A stretch of 64,000 nucleotides of DNA from Clostridia bacterium (GTDB lineage Bacteria; Bacillota; Clostridia; Christensenellales; Borkfalkiaceae), in the NCBI GenBank assembly GCA_017463145.1, contig JAFTPR010000007.1:1-64000 (forward strand). The letters run 5' to 3'. Shown in pieces: positions 34,283-44,416 of this stretch; position 1 is the stretch's first letter, and each line of letters opens with the position of its first letter. The notes under the pieces are model-generated. The model was not told the DNA's origin and ran no database searches. It was given only the letters and a program-made list of their open reading frames with translations. Made by a program: the position numbers and the translations under genes.

Positions 34283-35446
34283 TTAAAGCCCTAATTTTTG
34301 TAACAACAAGGACACCTGTTCCTCTTTCTCTTTGGGCATTGAAGCGTTTACCTTCAATTTTTCTTTCGTGCTTTTTGATACGCCGCGGAATAATATCCTC
34401 AGCCATCTGCCCACTTGATAAAACGGGAACAACCACTTATGCTTTTGCAAGACGGGATACGTTATTTTCATATCGTCATACTTCAAAAAAATGCAAGAAA
34501 GTATGTATTTGAATTTACCTGTTCCTTTCTTCCTTTCTACGGCAATTTGATTATCAATCGTTCCGTACACGCCCCCGCTAAACACGTACTGTTGCATTTC
34601 CTCGGTCAAGCTATCGCTTTCTGCCCCCGAAAACCAAACTTCGGCAAGCCTTCTTGCCGCATTTGCAAACGTCAACAACTTTGCCTTTTCTAACAATGCG
34701 TCCCGTTTTTCACGCTTATCCAACGCATCCTGCTCCAACAACCACAAATCGATAAACGACCGAATCCCGCAACCGCCCATTTCAAAATGCTTTGTCATAT
34801 GCGCAATATGATAGAAATAGAACAGTTCGTCGCTCATATGATAGCAATATTTACTGTTTGCAACCAATGCAACGTTATCCCAAACGGTTGACAAAACCTG
34901 AGCTATTTCTGCATAACGGCATTCTTCGATTAAATCGTAATGCAATTCCAAATGAACGCCCGTTTCGGAATATAACTGCACGTCGTGCGTACCCGTGCCC
35001 TCGTTTTTATAGTTTAACTCGCTTAAAAAGCACGCCGTTGCGCGATCCAAGTCCTCTTTTCTAACGAAGATATCGATATCGCAACTCGTCCGCATCCAAG
35101 GTTCCGGATACAAACTGCGAATAACAGAACCTTTAAGCGGTATGTACGGAATCTTTGCTTGTTCCAAAAGCGCGCATATACGGGCATACTCGTAATTGAG
35201 TTGCTCATAGCGGTACACCGCCATTCTCCGTTGCTTAAAAAACAGCTTGCCTATATCGGAATTTTTTTGAATAAGCTCATTTCTATCCAACGATTCCGCG
35301 GCAAGATGCGCTAGATCGTGCAGCTTTGTAATCTTGAAGATCTCCTCCAAAACCTTGGGCGTTACCGTTGCGCAAGCCTCTGCCGACAGGTTCGTCCCGT
35401 CTAGCGCACAACGGATCGTTTCCAAAACAAGTCGTTGTATCGTCAT
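34283..35446 (-). CDS. Nucleotidyltransferase-family protein (NTP_transf_5-like), copy 2
   Basis: A 387-residue protein of the uncharacterised nucleotidyltransferase family found in polysaccharide loci. The key block near residues 100-130 is PLKGSVIRSLYPEP followed by RTSCDIDIFV, with the DxD metal pair. An HxxH-rich region (ELFYFYHIAHMTKHF) and GGCGIRSFIDLWLL follow. The C-terminal 60 residues are basic and end in a KEK-rich tail. It is a clear paralog of the gene just upstream (shared segments IxxLYPEPWxRTSCDIDI, GGVYGTI, QKHKWL/GKHKWL). Substrate unknown; perhaps it adds a nucleotidyl or phosphoryl group to a glycan or lipid. It is the last gene of the operon. Confidence 0.85.
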   Translation of the reverse strand: MTIQRLVLETIRCALDGTNLSAEACATVTPKVLEEIFKITKLHDLAHLAAESLDRNELIQKNSDIGKLFFKQRRMAVYRYEQLNYEYARICALLEQAKIPYIPLKGSVIRSLYPEPWMRTSCDIDIFVRKEDLDRATACFLSELNYKNEGTGTHDVQLYSETGVHLELHYDLIEECRYAEIAQVLSTVWDNVALVANSKYCYHMSDELFYFYHIAHMTKHFEMGGCGIRSFIDLWLLEQDALDKREKRDALLEKAKLLTFANAARRLAEVWFSGAESDSLTEEMQQYVFSGGVYGTIDNQIAVERKKGTGKFKYILSCIFLKYDDMKITYPVLQKHKWLFPFYQVGRWLRILFRGVSKSTKEKLKVNASMPKEKEEQVSLLLQKLGL

Positions 35447-35470
35447 TCTTTTTCCCCTTTCCCATTACTT

Positions 35471-36694
35471 TTACAACAATTCCAACTCTTCTAATAACTT
35501 TCCGACTTTTTTTCTGTCCTCGTCGGATATTTTTGCGTTCACCCGCATTGCCCGTTTTGTCCGCGGAGAAATGCCTCTGAACAAAATTTTAAACCAGCGC
35601 CCAATATGGAAAAACGGCAACAGCCATTTGTGTTTTCCCAAAACGGGGTGTATCGCTTTCATATCCTTATACGGTAGAAAAATCAACGAGAACAGATACT
35701 TGCTTTTTCCGCTCTTTTTTGAGGGCTTTGCCGACAATCCGTTCTCAATCGTCCCGTACACGCCCCCGTCCAATATAAATTTTTCCATCTTATCGGTCAG
35801 TCCGTTTCCCTCCGCTCCCGAGAACCAAACCTGCGAAAGTAATACGAGAGAATCGTAAAATTTTTCTAACCCGCACGCGGCGCAAAGCTCCTTCACCTTG
35901 GCTTCTTCATACACCGTTTTGTGGCGCAATAGCCATAAATCCAGCACGGAACGTATACCGCACCCGCCTGAAAGGAAATGATAGGAAGCGTGCGCTACAT
36001 TATGGAAAATAAAGTATTCGTTTGTGAATTTTTTTTCGTATTTTTTGCCCTCGACAGGGATTGCGTAATCCCACGCCCTGCCAAGCACTTCGTCCAGCGC
36101 TTGAATATTTTCGCATACGTTGAAATGCAGTTCCAAATGCACGCCGCCAGGCGAAAGCATAGAAATATCGTGATACGCTTTGCCCTCTGTCTTGTAGCCC
36201 AGCTTCGTTTCACATACCTCTACCGCCTTTTTCAGTTCTGCTTCGGGAACGAGGATATCGATATCGCAACTTGTCCGAAGCCAAGGTTCGGGATACAGCT
36301 TTCTAATCAACGCGCCTTTCAGGGGTACGTGTATAATTTGATTATGCTCGAAGGCATTGCAAAGTCGTTCGTATTCGTAATTGATCTGCTCATAGCGGTA
36401 TACCGCCATTTGGCGTTGCTTTAAAAAACTATTTCCCTCCGACGCAGCTTCGCCCAAAAGCCCGCGCTTGTCCAACGCCTCGGCAAGCAAATGCGCCATA
36501 TCGTGCGCCTTGGAAATAGCATAAAGCCCCGCAAGCGTTTCGCTTTCGAGCTTATCACAAGCCTCGGCAGGCGGGGCATTTTCGACGTTTTGCGTATCCG
36601 CTTGGGCAACCGTTTCCCCTGCGCACGCTTCCTTGGAAGTCCCGCAAACCTCCCCTCGAATCAATTCAAATAATAACTTCTTTGTGTCTTGCAT
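35471..36694 (-). CDS. Nucleotidyltransferase-family protein (NTP_transf_5-like), copy 1
   Basis: A 407-residue protein, paralog of the downstream gene, with the same architecture: VPLKGALIRKLYPEP, RTSCDIDILV, HxxH-type HNVAHASYHF, GGCGIRSVLDLWLL, WFSGAEGNGL and the basic C-terminal block ending in LLEELELL. The N-terminal region (residues 10-60) has an insertion rich in A, E and C that the other copy lacks. The gap between the copies is 24 bases. The tandem arrangement points to duplication followed by divergence. The catalytic reaction is not known to me. Confidence 0.85.
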   Translation of the reverse strand: MQDTKKLLFELIRGEVCGTSKEACAGETVAQADTQNVENAPPAEACDKLESETLAGLYAISKAHDMAHLLAEALDKRGLLGEAASEGNSFLKQRQMAVYRYEQINYEYERLCNAFEHNQIIHVPLKGALIRKLYPEPWLRTSCDIDILVPEAELKKAVEVCETKLGYKTEGKAYHDISMLSPGGVHLELHFNVCENIQALDEVLGRAWDYAIPVEGKKYEKKFTNEYFIFHNVAHASYHFLSGGCGIRSVLDLWLLRHKTVYEEAKVKELCAACGLEKFYDSLVLLSQVWFSGAEGNGLTDKMEKFILDGGVYGTIENGLSAKPSKKSGKSKYLFSLIFLPYKDMKAIHPVLGKHKWLLPFFHIGRWFKILFRGISPRTKRAMRVNAKISDEDRKKVGKLLEELELL

Positions 36695-36708
36695 CTTTTT
36701 CTCACTTT

Positions 36709-37800
36709 TTAATTTTCCAAAATGTCCGCAATGCGTTTACAAGCAAAACCATCACCGTAAGGGTTGCTCGCCTTGGACATCTTTTCATATTCCGCCTTAT
36801 CCTCCAATAACAACTTAAAGCTTTCGTATATCTTCTCTTCCGTTGTACCAACAAGCTTCAATGTTCCCGCTTTTATCCCCTCCGGACGCTCAGTTGTATC
36901 TCGCATTACGAGCACAGGCTTTCCAAGCGAAGGCGCTTCCTCCTGTATCCCCCCCGAATCCGTCAAAATCATATAGCTTCTTGCCAAAAAGTTATGAAAG
37001 TCCAACACCTCTAACGGCTCAATGATATGTATCCGATCAAAGCCGCCTAATTCTTCCTCTGCTGCTTTCCTCACAATCGGGTTCATATGGATTGGATAAA
37101 TCGCCTTTACGTCAGAATGTTCCTCCATAACTCTGCGAATTGCACGAAACATATTATGCATCGGCTCACCCAAATTTTCTCTCCTATGCGCTGTGATCAT
37201 AATCAACCGACTGTCTTTTGCCCACTCCAATTCCTCGTGCGTATAGCTTTCCCGTACCGTTGTTTTTAAGGCATCTATCGCCGTATTTCCCGTGATATAA
37301 ATACTTTCCGCCCTCTTCCCCTCTCGCAACAGATTCGTCTTGCTAAGCTCCGTAGGTGCAAAATTGTATTTACTGAGAATAGACACCGCTTGACGGTTAA
37401 ACTCCTCTGGATACGGACTATAAATATTGTACGTGCGCAACCCTGCCTCCACATGCCCTATAGGTATTTGCAAATAGTAACATGCTAACGCTGTCACAAA
37501 TGTCGTTGACGTATCGCCGTGCACCAACACTACGTCTGGATGCTCTTTTTCCAAAACTTCTTTTATTCTATTCAATATATTTGTCGTGATATCGAAAAGT
37601 GTTTGTTTATCTTTCATAATAGACAAATCGTAATCGGGCGTTACGCCAAAAGCCGACAATACTTGGTCTAACATTTGCCTATGTTGCCCCGTAACACAAA
37701 CCAGCGTTTTAATTTTCGCCCTTGTTTTCAATTCGTTCACGAGCGGACACATTTTTATTGCCTCGGGTCTTGTCCCGAATACTACCATAACTTTTTTCAC
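36709..37800 (-). CDS. wecB: UDP-N-acetylglucosamine 2-epimerase (non-hydrolysing)
   Basis: A 363-residue enzyme interconverting UDP-GlcNAc and UDP-ManNAc. Signatures are VVFGTRPEAIKM at the N-terminus, VLVHGDTSTTFVTALA, GHVEAGLRTYNIYSPYPEEFNRQ, ITAHRRENLG and LTDSGGIQEEAPSLGKPVLV. The GTG start giving VKKVMVVFG is chosen because GAGG is five bases upstream and it follows the wecC stop by seven bases. Together with WecC it supplies UDP-ManNAcA. It is distinct from the CapG branch in the other operon. Confidence 0.95.
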   Translation of the reverse strand: MKKVMVVFGTRPEAIKMCPLVNELKTRAKIKTLVCVTGQHRQMLDQVLSAFGVTPDYDLSIMKDKQTLFDITTNILNRIKEVLEKEHPDVVLVHGDTSTTFVTALACYYLQIPIGHVEAGLRTYNIYSPYPEEFNRQAVSILSKYNFAPTELSKTNLLREGKRAESIYITGNTAIDALKTTVRESYTHEELEWAKDSRLIMITAHRRENLGEPMHNMFRAIRRVMEEHSDVKAIYPIHMNPIVRKAAEEELGGFDRIHIIEPLEVLDFHNFLARSYMILTDSGGIQEEAPSLGKPVLVMRDTTERPEGIKAGTLKLVGTTEEKIYESFKLLLEDKAEYEKMSKASNPYGDGFACKRIADILEN

Positions 37801-37807
37801 AATGACC

Positions 37808-39028
37808 TCACAATCTATATACATTAGAAAAATTGCAAACTTTTCTTGTATCCAAAACAAGTTTTCCGTCCAATTTATTCATTTGTTCTTTTAATTCATT
37901 GTGCCCAACCATAATAACCACTAAATCTACATCTTTTAAAAACTCGTCGAAATTATGATATTGGTTTTTCACAATATCTTTTGTTATAAAAGGATCGTAT
38001 ACTTTTAAAGGTTCGGCAAGATGCTTTTCTTGACATTCTAAAAGTTGTAACGTGGGCGACTCACGGTAATCGTCTACGTTCTCTTTGTAGGTCAAACCAT
38101 ATAACCCTACCCTGCGAATATCCGTCATATTATTTTCTTTCATTATCGTGTAAATTCTTTCCAATACAAAGGCGGGCATAGAATCGTTAACCGCCATCGA
38201 ATCGCCAATTACTTTTGTTAAAGACGGGTAATCCCCAACTAAAAACCACGGGTCAACGGATATGCAATGTCCGCCCACCCCAGGGCCAGGCGTAAGTATA
38301 TTTACACGGGGATGCATATTACAAATCTTAATTATTTCATACACGTCCATATCATCGTGGCGACATATTTTTGCCAACTCGTTTGCAAACGCAATGTTTA
38401 CAGCACGGAACGTATTTTCAACCACCTTAGTCATTTCAGCAGTTTTTATGTCTGTTACAACAATCTCGCCTTGACAGAAAGATGCATAATACGCTTTGAC
38501 CTTTTCACCAACAGATTTATCGTCTGCACCAATCGTACGGTTATTATGTAACAACTCGTAAACCATATTCCCTGGGATAATTCTTTCGGGAGCATGTACA
38601 AGATGAATATCTTTGCCTATAACCCAACCATTTTCTTCAATGATAGGGCGTACATATCTATCAATTGTTCCGGGGGAAACAGTAGATTCTATTACAACCG
38701 TTGCTCCCTTAGGGGCAACTTTCATAATTTCTTTCACTGCGGCATTTACATATACTGCGTCTACCTTCTTACTGAATTTGTCATAAGGCGTAGGTACAGA
38801 AACAATATATATATCCGTTTTTTGATACTCTGTTGTAAATTTGATCCCCGATGCCAAAGCTTTTTGGAATAATACATCTAACCCGTCTTCTTTGAAAGTC
38901 GTTTTTCCTGCATTCAAAGTCGCAACAAGTTCTTTGTTGTAATCCGTGCCAACAACCTCAACACCATGCGATGCAAGCATCAAAGCAGTAGGCAAACCAA
39001 TGTACCCCAAACCAATTACATTAATCAT
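37808..39028 (-). CDS. wecC: UDP-N-acetyl-D-mannosamine dehydrogenase
   Basis: A 406-residue NAD-dependent UDP-sugar dehydrogenase: INVIGLGYIGLPTALMLASHG, VSVPTPYD, ESTVSPGT, the HAPERIIPGNM segment, FANELAKICRHDDMDVYEI, and the catalytic cysteine in GPGVGGHCISVDP. The pattern fits the WecC (UDP-ManNAc) branch. It oxidises C6 twice to give UDP-ManNAcA. The start overlaps the flippase stop by eight bases and AGGAG lies inside the end of that gene. Base composition is clearly more AT-rich than in the core genes. Confidence 0.94.
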   Translation of the reverse strand: MINVIGLGYIGLPTALMLASHGVEVVGTDYNKELVATLNAGKTTFKEDGLDVLFQKALASGIKFTTEYQKTDIYIVSVPTPYDKFSKKVDAVYVNAAVKEIMKVAPKGATVVIESTVSPGTIDRYVRPIIEENGWVIGKDIHLVHAPERIIPGNMVYELLHNNRTIGADDKSVGEKVKAYYASFCQGEIVVTDIKTAEMTKVVENTFRAVNIAFANELAKICRHDDMDVYEIIKICNMHPRVNILTPGPGVGGHCISVDPWFLVGDYPSLTKVIGDSMAVNDSMPAFVLERIYTIMKENNMTDIRRVGLYGLTYKENVDDYRESPTLQLLECQEKHLAEPLKVYDPFITKDIVKNQYHNFDEFLKDVDLVVIMVGHNELKEQMNKLDGKLVLDTRKVCNFSNVYRL

Positions 39029-40544
39029 TTGTTTCTCTCCTATTATCTTTATAATTTTTTAAACACGATTTTTCTTTTTTATTTAAGCCGAATAAACAAA
39101 GCGTTAGACCATATACCAATAAAAATACTGTAACGCCTACCAATAACTTAACCAAATTACTTGCAAAAAAGTATATCGCCAACCAACCACTTATACCGCT
39201 TATCAATAAACACGGAAAAATACCCTTAAAAATTTGCGCATAAACTAATCCCATTCGGAACCCGTATTTCTTATTATAGTAGACGTTCATTATAATCACG
39301 CTTCCGAGTAAAAAACTTACGCCTGTCCCGATTGCCGCCGCATAATAGCTCCAAAAATATGTACCAACTATGGTAATTATGGCATTTAACACTGTAGTCG
39401 CCAATAAATTATAAGTACGAAAACCAAGATTATTGTTTGCGCGTAAAACAGATAAGCAAACATTCACACAAAGCTCCAATAAAGAAGGTGCCATTAAAAT
39501 CAAGCCGATAATATAAACATCCTCGTATCCCTCTCCCAACCAAATGGATACAAAACTTTTTCCTAATATCAAAAAACCTATAAAAACTGCACCCAATAAA
39601 GCAAACTGCACCCGACCTGCTTGCACGATAAGTTCTTGCGTTTGCGTATATTTCTCATCATCATTTTTTAACGTATTGGTTACAGTCGGTAACATCACGC
39701 TGGAAATAGCCGTAGATAACTGCTCAAACATTGAAAAAATCAATAAGCCCATTGAATAAACAGCGACAGCTTCCGAACCTTTAATCGCACCGATTACAAC
39801 GTTATCCAAATTTCCGTTTATTTGAGCCGCAATGGCAGTAATAAACAATAATAGAGTATATTTGAAAGATTCTTTGAACAGCTTGTTTTCCCAAACTTTA
39901 AACCGAACCTTTAATTTTAAAGCGAAGCACACATAAAACCATTCCGTTATTAATAAGCCAAAAATCAAAACAACATCAATAACAACAAGTGTCATTGAAT
40001 TATTAAAAACGAAAAGCAATCCTATCGTTAAAATAATACGAATCATTAAACGAAGTAATTTCAAGCCGTTAGCAAAAGTAAATTTATTATACCCGCTAAT
40101 TACACCATTCATTACATTTTCAAAAATATGCGCTACAATTCCAATACCGAGTACTATATACAACTTTTTCGCCTTTGCAATCTCAGCAACAGTTAAGCCG
40201 TCAGCATATAAAATATCGATAAAGAAATAAACCCCGACAACAATAAACAACACGGCCGCCGCAAGAATTGCTGCTTGAATTAAACTCATTGCTACGTAGT
40301 TGGCAATTTTCTCTTCCTCACCGTCTGCTTTAAAACGGGCAATATAACGCATTAATGTTCCACCAAGCCCCAAATCAAGTACCATCAAAGAAGACGATAA
40401 AGCTGCAACCGTTTTATAAACCCCGTAATCTGCCTCTCCAATGCGTCCCAAAATAAACGGTGTCAAAAATAAACCGTAGCATGCGTTTAGCAGAATCAGT
40501 ATGTAGGATAAAATAGCCCCGTTTTTTACTTCACTTTTTGCCAT
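39021..40544 (-). CDS. wzx: Polysaccharide flippase (Wzx-type, MOP superfamily)
   Basis: A 507-residue protein with about 14 hydrophobic spans. The N-terminus is VKNGAILSYILILLNACYGLFLTPFILGRIGEADYGVYKTVAALSS-like, typical of the lipopolysaccharide/teichuronic flippase family. It is 75 residues longer than the other flippase of the window and belongs to another subgroup. It is expected to export the ManNAcA-containing repeat unit. The gene is AT-rich and no good ribosome binding site is seen before its ATG. Confidence 0.92.
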   Translation of the reverse strand: MAKSEVKNGAILSYILILLNACYGLFLTPFILGRIGEADYGVYKTVAALSSSLMVLDLGLGGTLMRYIARFKADGEEEKIANYVAMSLIQAAILAAAVLFIVVGVYFFIDILYADGLTVAEIAKAKKLYIVLGIGIVAHIFENVMNGVISGYNKFTFANGLKLLRLMIRIILTIGLLFVFNNSMTLVVIDVVLIFGLLITEWFYVCFALKLKVRFKVWENKLFKESFKYTLLLFITAIAAQINGNLDNVVIGAIKGSEAVAVYSMGLLIFSMFEQLSTAISSVMLPTVTNTLKNDDEKYTQTQELIVQAGRVQFALLGAVFIGFLILGKSFVSIWLGEGYEDVYIIGLILMAPSLLELCVNVCLSVLRANNNLGFRTYNLLATTVLNAIITIVGTYFWSYYAAAIGTGVSFLLGSVIIMNVYYNKKYGFRMGLVYAQIFKGIFPCLLISGISGWLAIYFFASNLVKLLVGVTVFLLVYGLTLCLFGLNKKEKSCLKNYKDNRRETND

Positions 40545-40554
40545 TTTTGTTCAT

Positions 40555-41691
40555 TTATATTTTTTCTTGCATCATCAAATATTCAATGTTCAACAACTTC
40601 CCAAACTCGTTTTCCCAATTTATTTCACGAGAAAGCCGTTTCGCATTTTCTGCATACCGATAATATAACGCTTCGTCATTATACAATGCGTCTATTGCAT
40701 TATAAATCTCTTCGGGGGCATCTTTTGCAAGTATGATACCGAAATTATACTTGTCGTTAAGATATCTATGCTCCGGAATATCCGACATAATAACAGGAAG
40801 TCCCGCCGCTGCATATTCAAATATTTTATTGGAAACAGAAAGCTTGAAATTGATAGAGATTGCCTCGGTAATTGCGCAACCCACCCATGCCTTTGAGGAG
40901 CAAGGGATCAACTCATCTACCTTTACAGGCGGCGCAAAACGGAGATTATCCGCCTCGTTTTTACGTGCTTGTTCTTTTAGACTTTCTTCAAGCGTGCCAA
41001 ACCCACGCAAAACGACTTCCAAATCCGCATATTTCTTTAATAACGGCGCAGTATCTACAAGAATATCATACCCGCGACCTTCATAAAATTGCCCGTGATT
41101 GAGAATTTCCTTTTTTTCGGATTTAATCGTATCGTTTTCAATTCTCTGTTCTGCTCGTATACAATTTGTAACCACAAGCGGCTCTTTTATTTTATATTTT
41201 TGCTGTAAATATTGCCCCGCCGCATGGCTTACGCAAACAACCAAATCCACCTTTTTAATAATTCGCTTTTCGTAAAAACCCCAAACAAATTTAATTACCT
41301 TATTCCTTGCAATCCAAGGATTTTCCAAAAATATTTCATGCGTATCGTAAATGAGCTTGCATTTTAATTTCTTCGCCGCTTTATACGCAGGAATTAAAGC
41401 ATTTAAATCGTTCGCGTGGATAATATCGGGTTTTAATTCCAATATTTTGCGATAAATACTTTTGTTGGTATGCGTTTCTCTTTTGATTTTTCTAACTATA
41501 CCCCTTGCTTTTTGATACATATCTACCAAATATACAGGGCAAGGAAGCTTTTTCACTTCCTCCTCATTATAGCGTTTATCTTTTATCCCTACGGCAAGCA
41601 CTTCTACGCCATTGCGCACGTATTCTGCAAGCTGTTTTTTTACGCGGGGATCATACCAAACAGAATCCTTTACAACATCACACACTCTCAT
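40555..41691 (-). CDS. Glycosyltransferase family 4
   Basis: A 378-residue GT-B enzyme. VCDVVKDSVWYDPRVKKQLAEYVRNG and IIHANDLNALIPAYKAAKKLKCKLIYDTHE form the N-domain; KEILNHGQFYEGRGYDILVDTAP, LVVTNC and FEYAAAGLPVIMSDIPEH form the C-domain. Such sequences resemble those of WelG/RfaG-like sugar transferases in AT-rich capsule loci. GAGG lies nine bases before the ATG and the gene follows the acetyltransferase by five bases. The sugar is unknown. Confidence 0.9.
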   Translation of the reverse strand: MRVCDVVKDSVWYDPRVKKQLAEYVRNGVEVLAVGIKDKRYNEEEVKKLPCPVYLVDMYQKARGIVRKIKRETHTNKSIYRKILELKPDIIHANDLNALIPAYKAAKKLKCKLIYDTHEIFLENPWIARNKVIKFVWGFYEKRIIKKVDLVVCVSHAAGQYLQQKYKIKEPLVVTNCIRAEQRIENDTIKSEKKEILNHGQFYEGRGYDILVDTAPLLKKYADLEVVLRGFGTLEESLKEQARKNEADNLRFAPPVKVDELIPCSSKAWVGCAITEAISINFKLSVSNKIFEYAAAGLPVIMSDIPEHRYLNDKYNFGIILAKDAPEEIYNAIDALYNDEALYYRYAENAKRLSREINWENEFGKLLNIEYLMMQEKI

Positions 41692-41696
41692 ATCAT

Positions 41697-42383
41697 TTAT
41701 TCCTCTTCCGATTTTTCAACGCCTAAATATTGAAAATACTTTTTCCCCTCAATAAATAAATCGGCATCTTGCTTCAACTGTTCCAATGATTTATCCCACC
41801 ACTTGTCTTGCAATAAAGCCTTTATCTTCGCTTCGTTAAAACGATATTTTAATACTTTTGCAGGAACTCCTCCCACGACCGCATAAGGAGGGACATCTTT
41901 GGTTACGACAGCGCCCATAGCAATAACAGCACCATCTCCAATTTTTACACCGCCTTTTATTAAAACCCTATCTCCTATCCATACGTCGTTTCCTACTTCT
42001 AAACACAAACCGTTTTCATTTTTTAAATATTCTTCAAATATTTTTTCTTTATTGTCGCGGAAAGAAAACTGTTTTTTGTCTGTCGTAAAAAAAGCAGGAT
42101 GTGACGATATCATTTCCGTTATGGGATGTGTAGACGATACCAATTTAATATTGCTTCCAAAAGAACAAAATCTCCCTATTTTGGCGTTTACAAATGCATT
42201 ATCGTCACCCATATAGGAGGCAAAACCAAGTCGGGTATTTTTCAAATACGTCTTTGCTCCAAGTCTGTTTTGCCCCTCAAAGCCACAATTGCCTATAATA
42301 CGCGTAGAAAGCTTTGCCTTACATTTTTTGATAAAGACAATTCTTTTCATTTGACTATAACAAAATTTAATAAAACCGCGCAT
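41697..42383 (-). CDS. Left-handed beta-helix acetyltransferase (CatB/VatD-like)
   Basis: A 228-residue hexapeptide-repeat transferase. Repeats run through [47 protein letters not shown], then an insert with [13 protein letters not shown], and [43 protein letters not shown], the classical xenobiotic/sugar acetyltransferase signature. It probably O-acetylates a sugar of the same repeat unit. The ATG chosen has GGAGG five bases upstream and lies 17 bases inside the end of the polymerase gene. An earlier in-frame ATG would overlap more. Confidence 0.88.
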   Translation of the reverse strand: MRGFIKFCYSQMKRIVFIKKCKAKLSTRIIGNCGFEGQNRLGAKTYLKNTRLGFASYMGDDNAFVNAKIGRFCSFGSNIKLVSSTHPITEMISSHPAFFTTDKKQFSFRDNKEKIFEEYLKNENGLCLEVGNDVWIGDRVLIKGGVKIGDGAVIAMGAVVTKDVPPYAVVGGVPAKVLKYRFNEAKIKALLQDKWWDKSLEQLKQDADLFIEGKKYFQYLGVEKSEEE

Positions 42384-43611
42384 CTGCCCCTCCGCTTTTA
42401 TAGATATTGAAACAAACTCCAAAAAACATCCATAAACAACTATCCGTAAGATACGAACTCGACACCATCATCTTTATGATAAGTAAAGAAAAAAATACAA
42501 CCCAGAAAAAGAGGCTTGCCTTATCTTGCCGCGCATTTTTATAAGACGCAATACAAAACCACACAACCAATATTAATAAACCAGAACCAATAATGATCCC
42601 AAAATCATATAATACTTCAAGCAAAAAGTTATGCGTATATGTATTCAATAGAAACCAATCCCCAAAAACACCATGTCCCAAAATATTTAAATCGTTAAAA
42701 ATTTTTGAGTATAAATCAACACGATTATCTGCTTGTAAACTATTCAGTAAATCATCCTGCTTAATCATTTTTTTCAACAAACGACTTGAATAACCAAAAC
42801 TTTTGAAAAAGCCATCTAAACTTTTTGCAATTACCCCCAAGTTAAACATAATAACCATAATCAGTATTATGCCAAACGCCAAGCCGATTGTCTTATAAAG
42901 TCTTTTCTCCTCAGGACGTAATAATTCCCATATAAACAATGCAACAAACAACGTTAATAAAGCACCACGACAACCACCAATAAAAATAAAAAACATCCCT
43001 GAAAAAGATAAGATTAAATTTAACGGTTTTTTTTCTTCTCTCCCACTATAATATAGAATTATTATACACGGCAAGGCAAAATACGCTATTGTCATATAAT
43101 TAATCACTTGCGGAAAAATAAATACTTGCAAAAACATCATCATGCAAAAACATATAACCGATATCAAACTGTAATTTCTCAAATAAAGAAGAAGCCTTTT
43201 TAAATCAAGTTTAGTAAAAGCTAAAACTAAAAACGGCATACATAACGCAAACATAATAAACCCGTTGCTTTCGGCTATATCTATTAAACTTAACCCCCGA
43301 ATATTCAATATATGACCTGTATTTGCTTGATTTATCAAAACTGAAAGTAAAATCAAAGCAATCGCTCCAAGAACAGTTAGAATCGTTGGTAGTGCATTCT
43401 TAATTAACGCAAACAACCAAGAAAAGGCGACTATTCCATATATCAATATATATACGAGCATAGTTGGGGTAGACAAATTCCATAGCTTTACACTTTCGGA
43501 AACAAAAAGATTTATTGCTTGTAGCATATAAATACTTGCAAAGTAAAATTCCTTTGTTTTATAGAATACATTTTTTTGTCTAGCTCTTGATAAACTATCT
43601 ATAAAATACAT
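42367..43611 (-). CDS. O-antigen polymerase (Wzy-like membrane protein)
   Basis: A 414-residue protein with about 11-12 hydrophobic spans. The late periplasmic loop (about 255-330) has [23 protein letters not shown] and [18 protein letters not shown], the typical Wzy/O-antigen-ligase-family arrangement with the conserved Arg and His. It is expected to polymerise the exported repeat units of the first glycan operon. The gene is among the most AT-rich in the window. Confidence 0.85.
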   Translation of the reverse strand: MYFIDSLSRARQKNVFYKTKEFYFASIYMLQAINLFVSESVKLWNLSTPTMLVYILIYGIVAFSWLFALIKNALPTILTVLGAIALILLSVLINQANTGHILNIRGLSLIDIAESNGFIMFALCMPFLVLAFTKLDLKRLLLYLRNYSLISVICFCMMMFLQVFIFPQVINYMTIAYFALPCIIILYYSGREEKKPLNLILSFSGMFFIFIGGCRGALLTLFVALFIWELLRPEEKRLYKTIGLAFGIILIMVIMFNLGVIAKSLDGFFKSFGYSSRLLKKMIKQDDLLNSLQADNRVDLYSKIFNDLNILGHGVFGDWFLLNTYTHNFLLEVLYDFGIIIGSGLLILVVWFCIASYKNARQDKASLFFWVVFFSLLIIKMMVSSSYLTDSCLWMFFGVCFNIYKSGGADARFY

Positions 43612-43615
43612 ATTT

Positions 43616-44416
43616 TTACCCTTTAAAACTTTTTCTTAGCAGTTTAGAAAACAATAATTTAATCGTATATATAACTCGACGAATCTGTATAAGCATCTTT
43701 GTCCATATTGCCATAGTACGCGTTACTTTTTGTATTGGTCTTCCTTTAGATTCCACGATAATATTTCGCTCGTTCTTTAACCTATTGATTTCAATTTCAT
43801 TCCATACGCCGCGAACAATTAACCATCCCTTTCCATATTTTATTGGCAAAGAGGTGTTTTGGGGCAAACAGCAAAAATTTTTTTGACTTAAAAATCTTGC
43901 CCTAAGAGAACCGAATATTTCAGATTCCCATGGGTTCTCATTGTCCCTCATCAAAAATAACAAATCTTCCTTTTTCCATATACCTATTTGCCATGTCATT
44001 AAATATCGTTGATTTCTTTTTCTTTCTAATAAACCATTTATAATTTTTCCTTTTTTTTTCTTTGTAGGAATAAGCAAAGTGCTTGCAATGTTTTTATTTA
44101 TTTTCATTTGTTCTAAAATGGAAATAATTCGATCATTATCCACTTCTTGTTCAACAAAAAAATCATCTAGCATTACCAATACATACTCTGTTGGTATAAC
44201 TTCCAAATATTGTCTGACACGTTTAGACCATTGTGATTCGTTGGAATATAATATATTTATCCCCTCTCCCTCACAATCAAAACCTTTTTTCTCCGTTCCG
44301 ACAAAAATACCAAATGGGCGATTGTTCCAAAATTTTTCAATAAGTCTTATATTTTGTTGTGCTACGTCAACATAATTATCACATGTTAGTAACAATATAC
44401 TACAATCATTGTTCAT
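43616..44416 (-). CDS. Putative glycosyltransferase-like protein of unknown family
   Basis: A 266-residue protein not assigned to a named family. It starts NNDCSILLLTCDNYVDVA and has VLVMLDDFFVEQEVDNDRI, resembling the DxD metal site of GT-A glycosyltransferases, then a basic C-terminal helix region that may bind the membrane. The pattern 'measure the other party, then LLTCDNY' resembles small GT-A-like proteins seen in AT-rich capsule loci. The ATG chosen overlaps the end of the upstream glycosyltransferase by 11 bases, with AAGGGAAGAG upstream. Function is inferred from context only. Confidence 0.65.
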   Translation of the reverse strand: MNNDCSILLLTCDNYVDVAQQNIRLIEKFWNNRPFGIFVGTEKKGFDCEGEGINILYSNESQWSKRVRQYLEVIPTEYVLVMLDDFFVEQEVDNDRIISILEQMKINKNIASTLLIPTKKKKGKIINGLLERKRNQRYLMTWQIGIWKKEDLLFLMRDNENPWESEIFGSLRARFLSQKNFCCLPQNTSLPIKYGKGWLIVRGVWNEIEINRLKNERNIIVESKGRPIQKVTRTMAIWTKMLIQIRRVIYTIKLLFSKLLRKSFKG

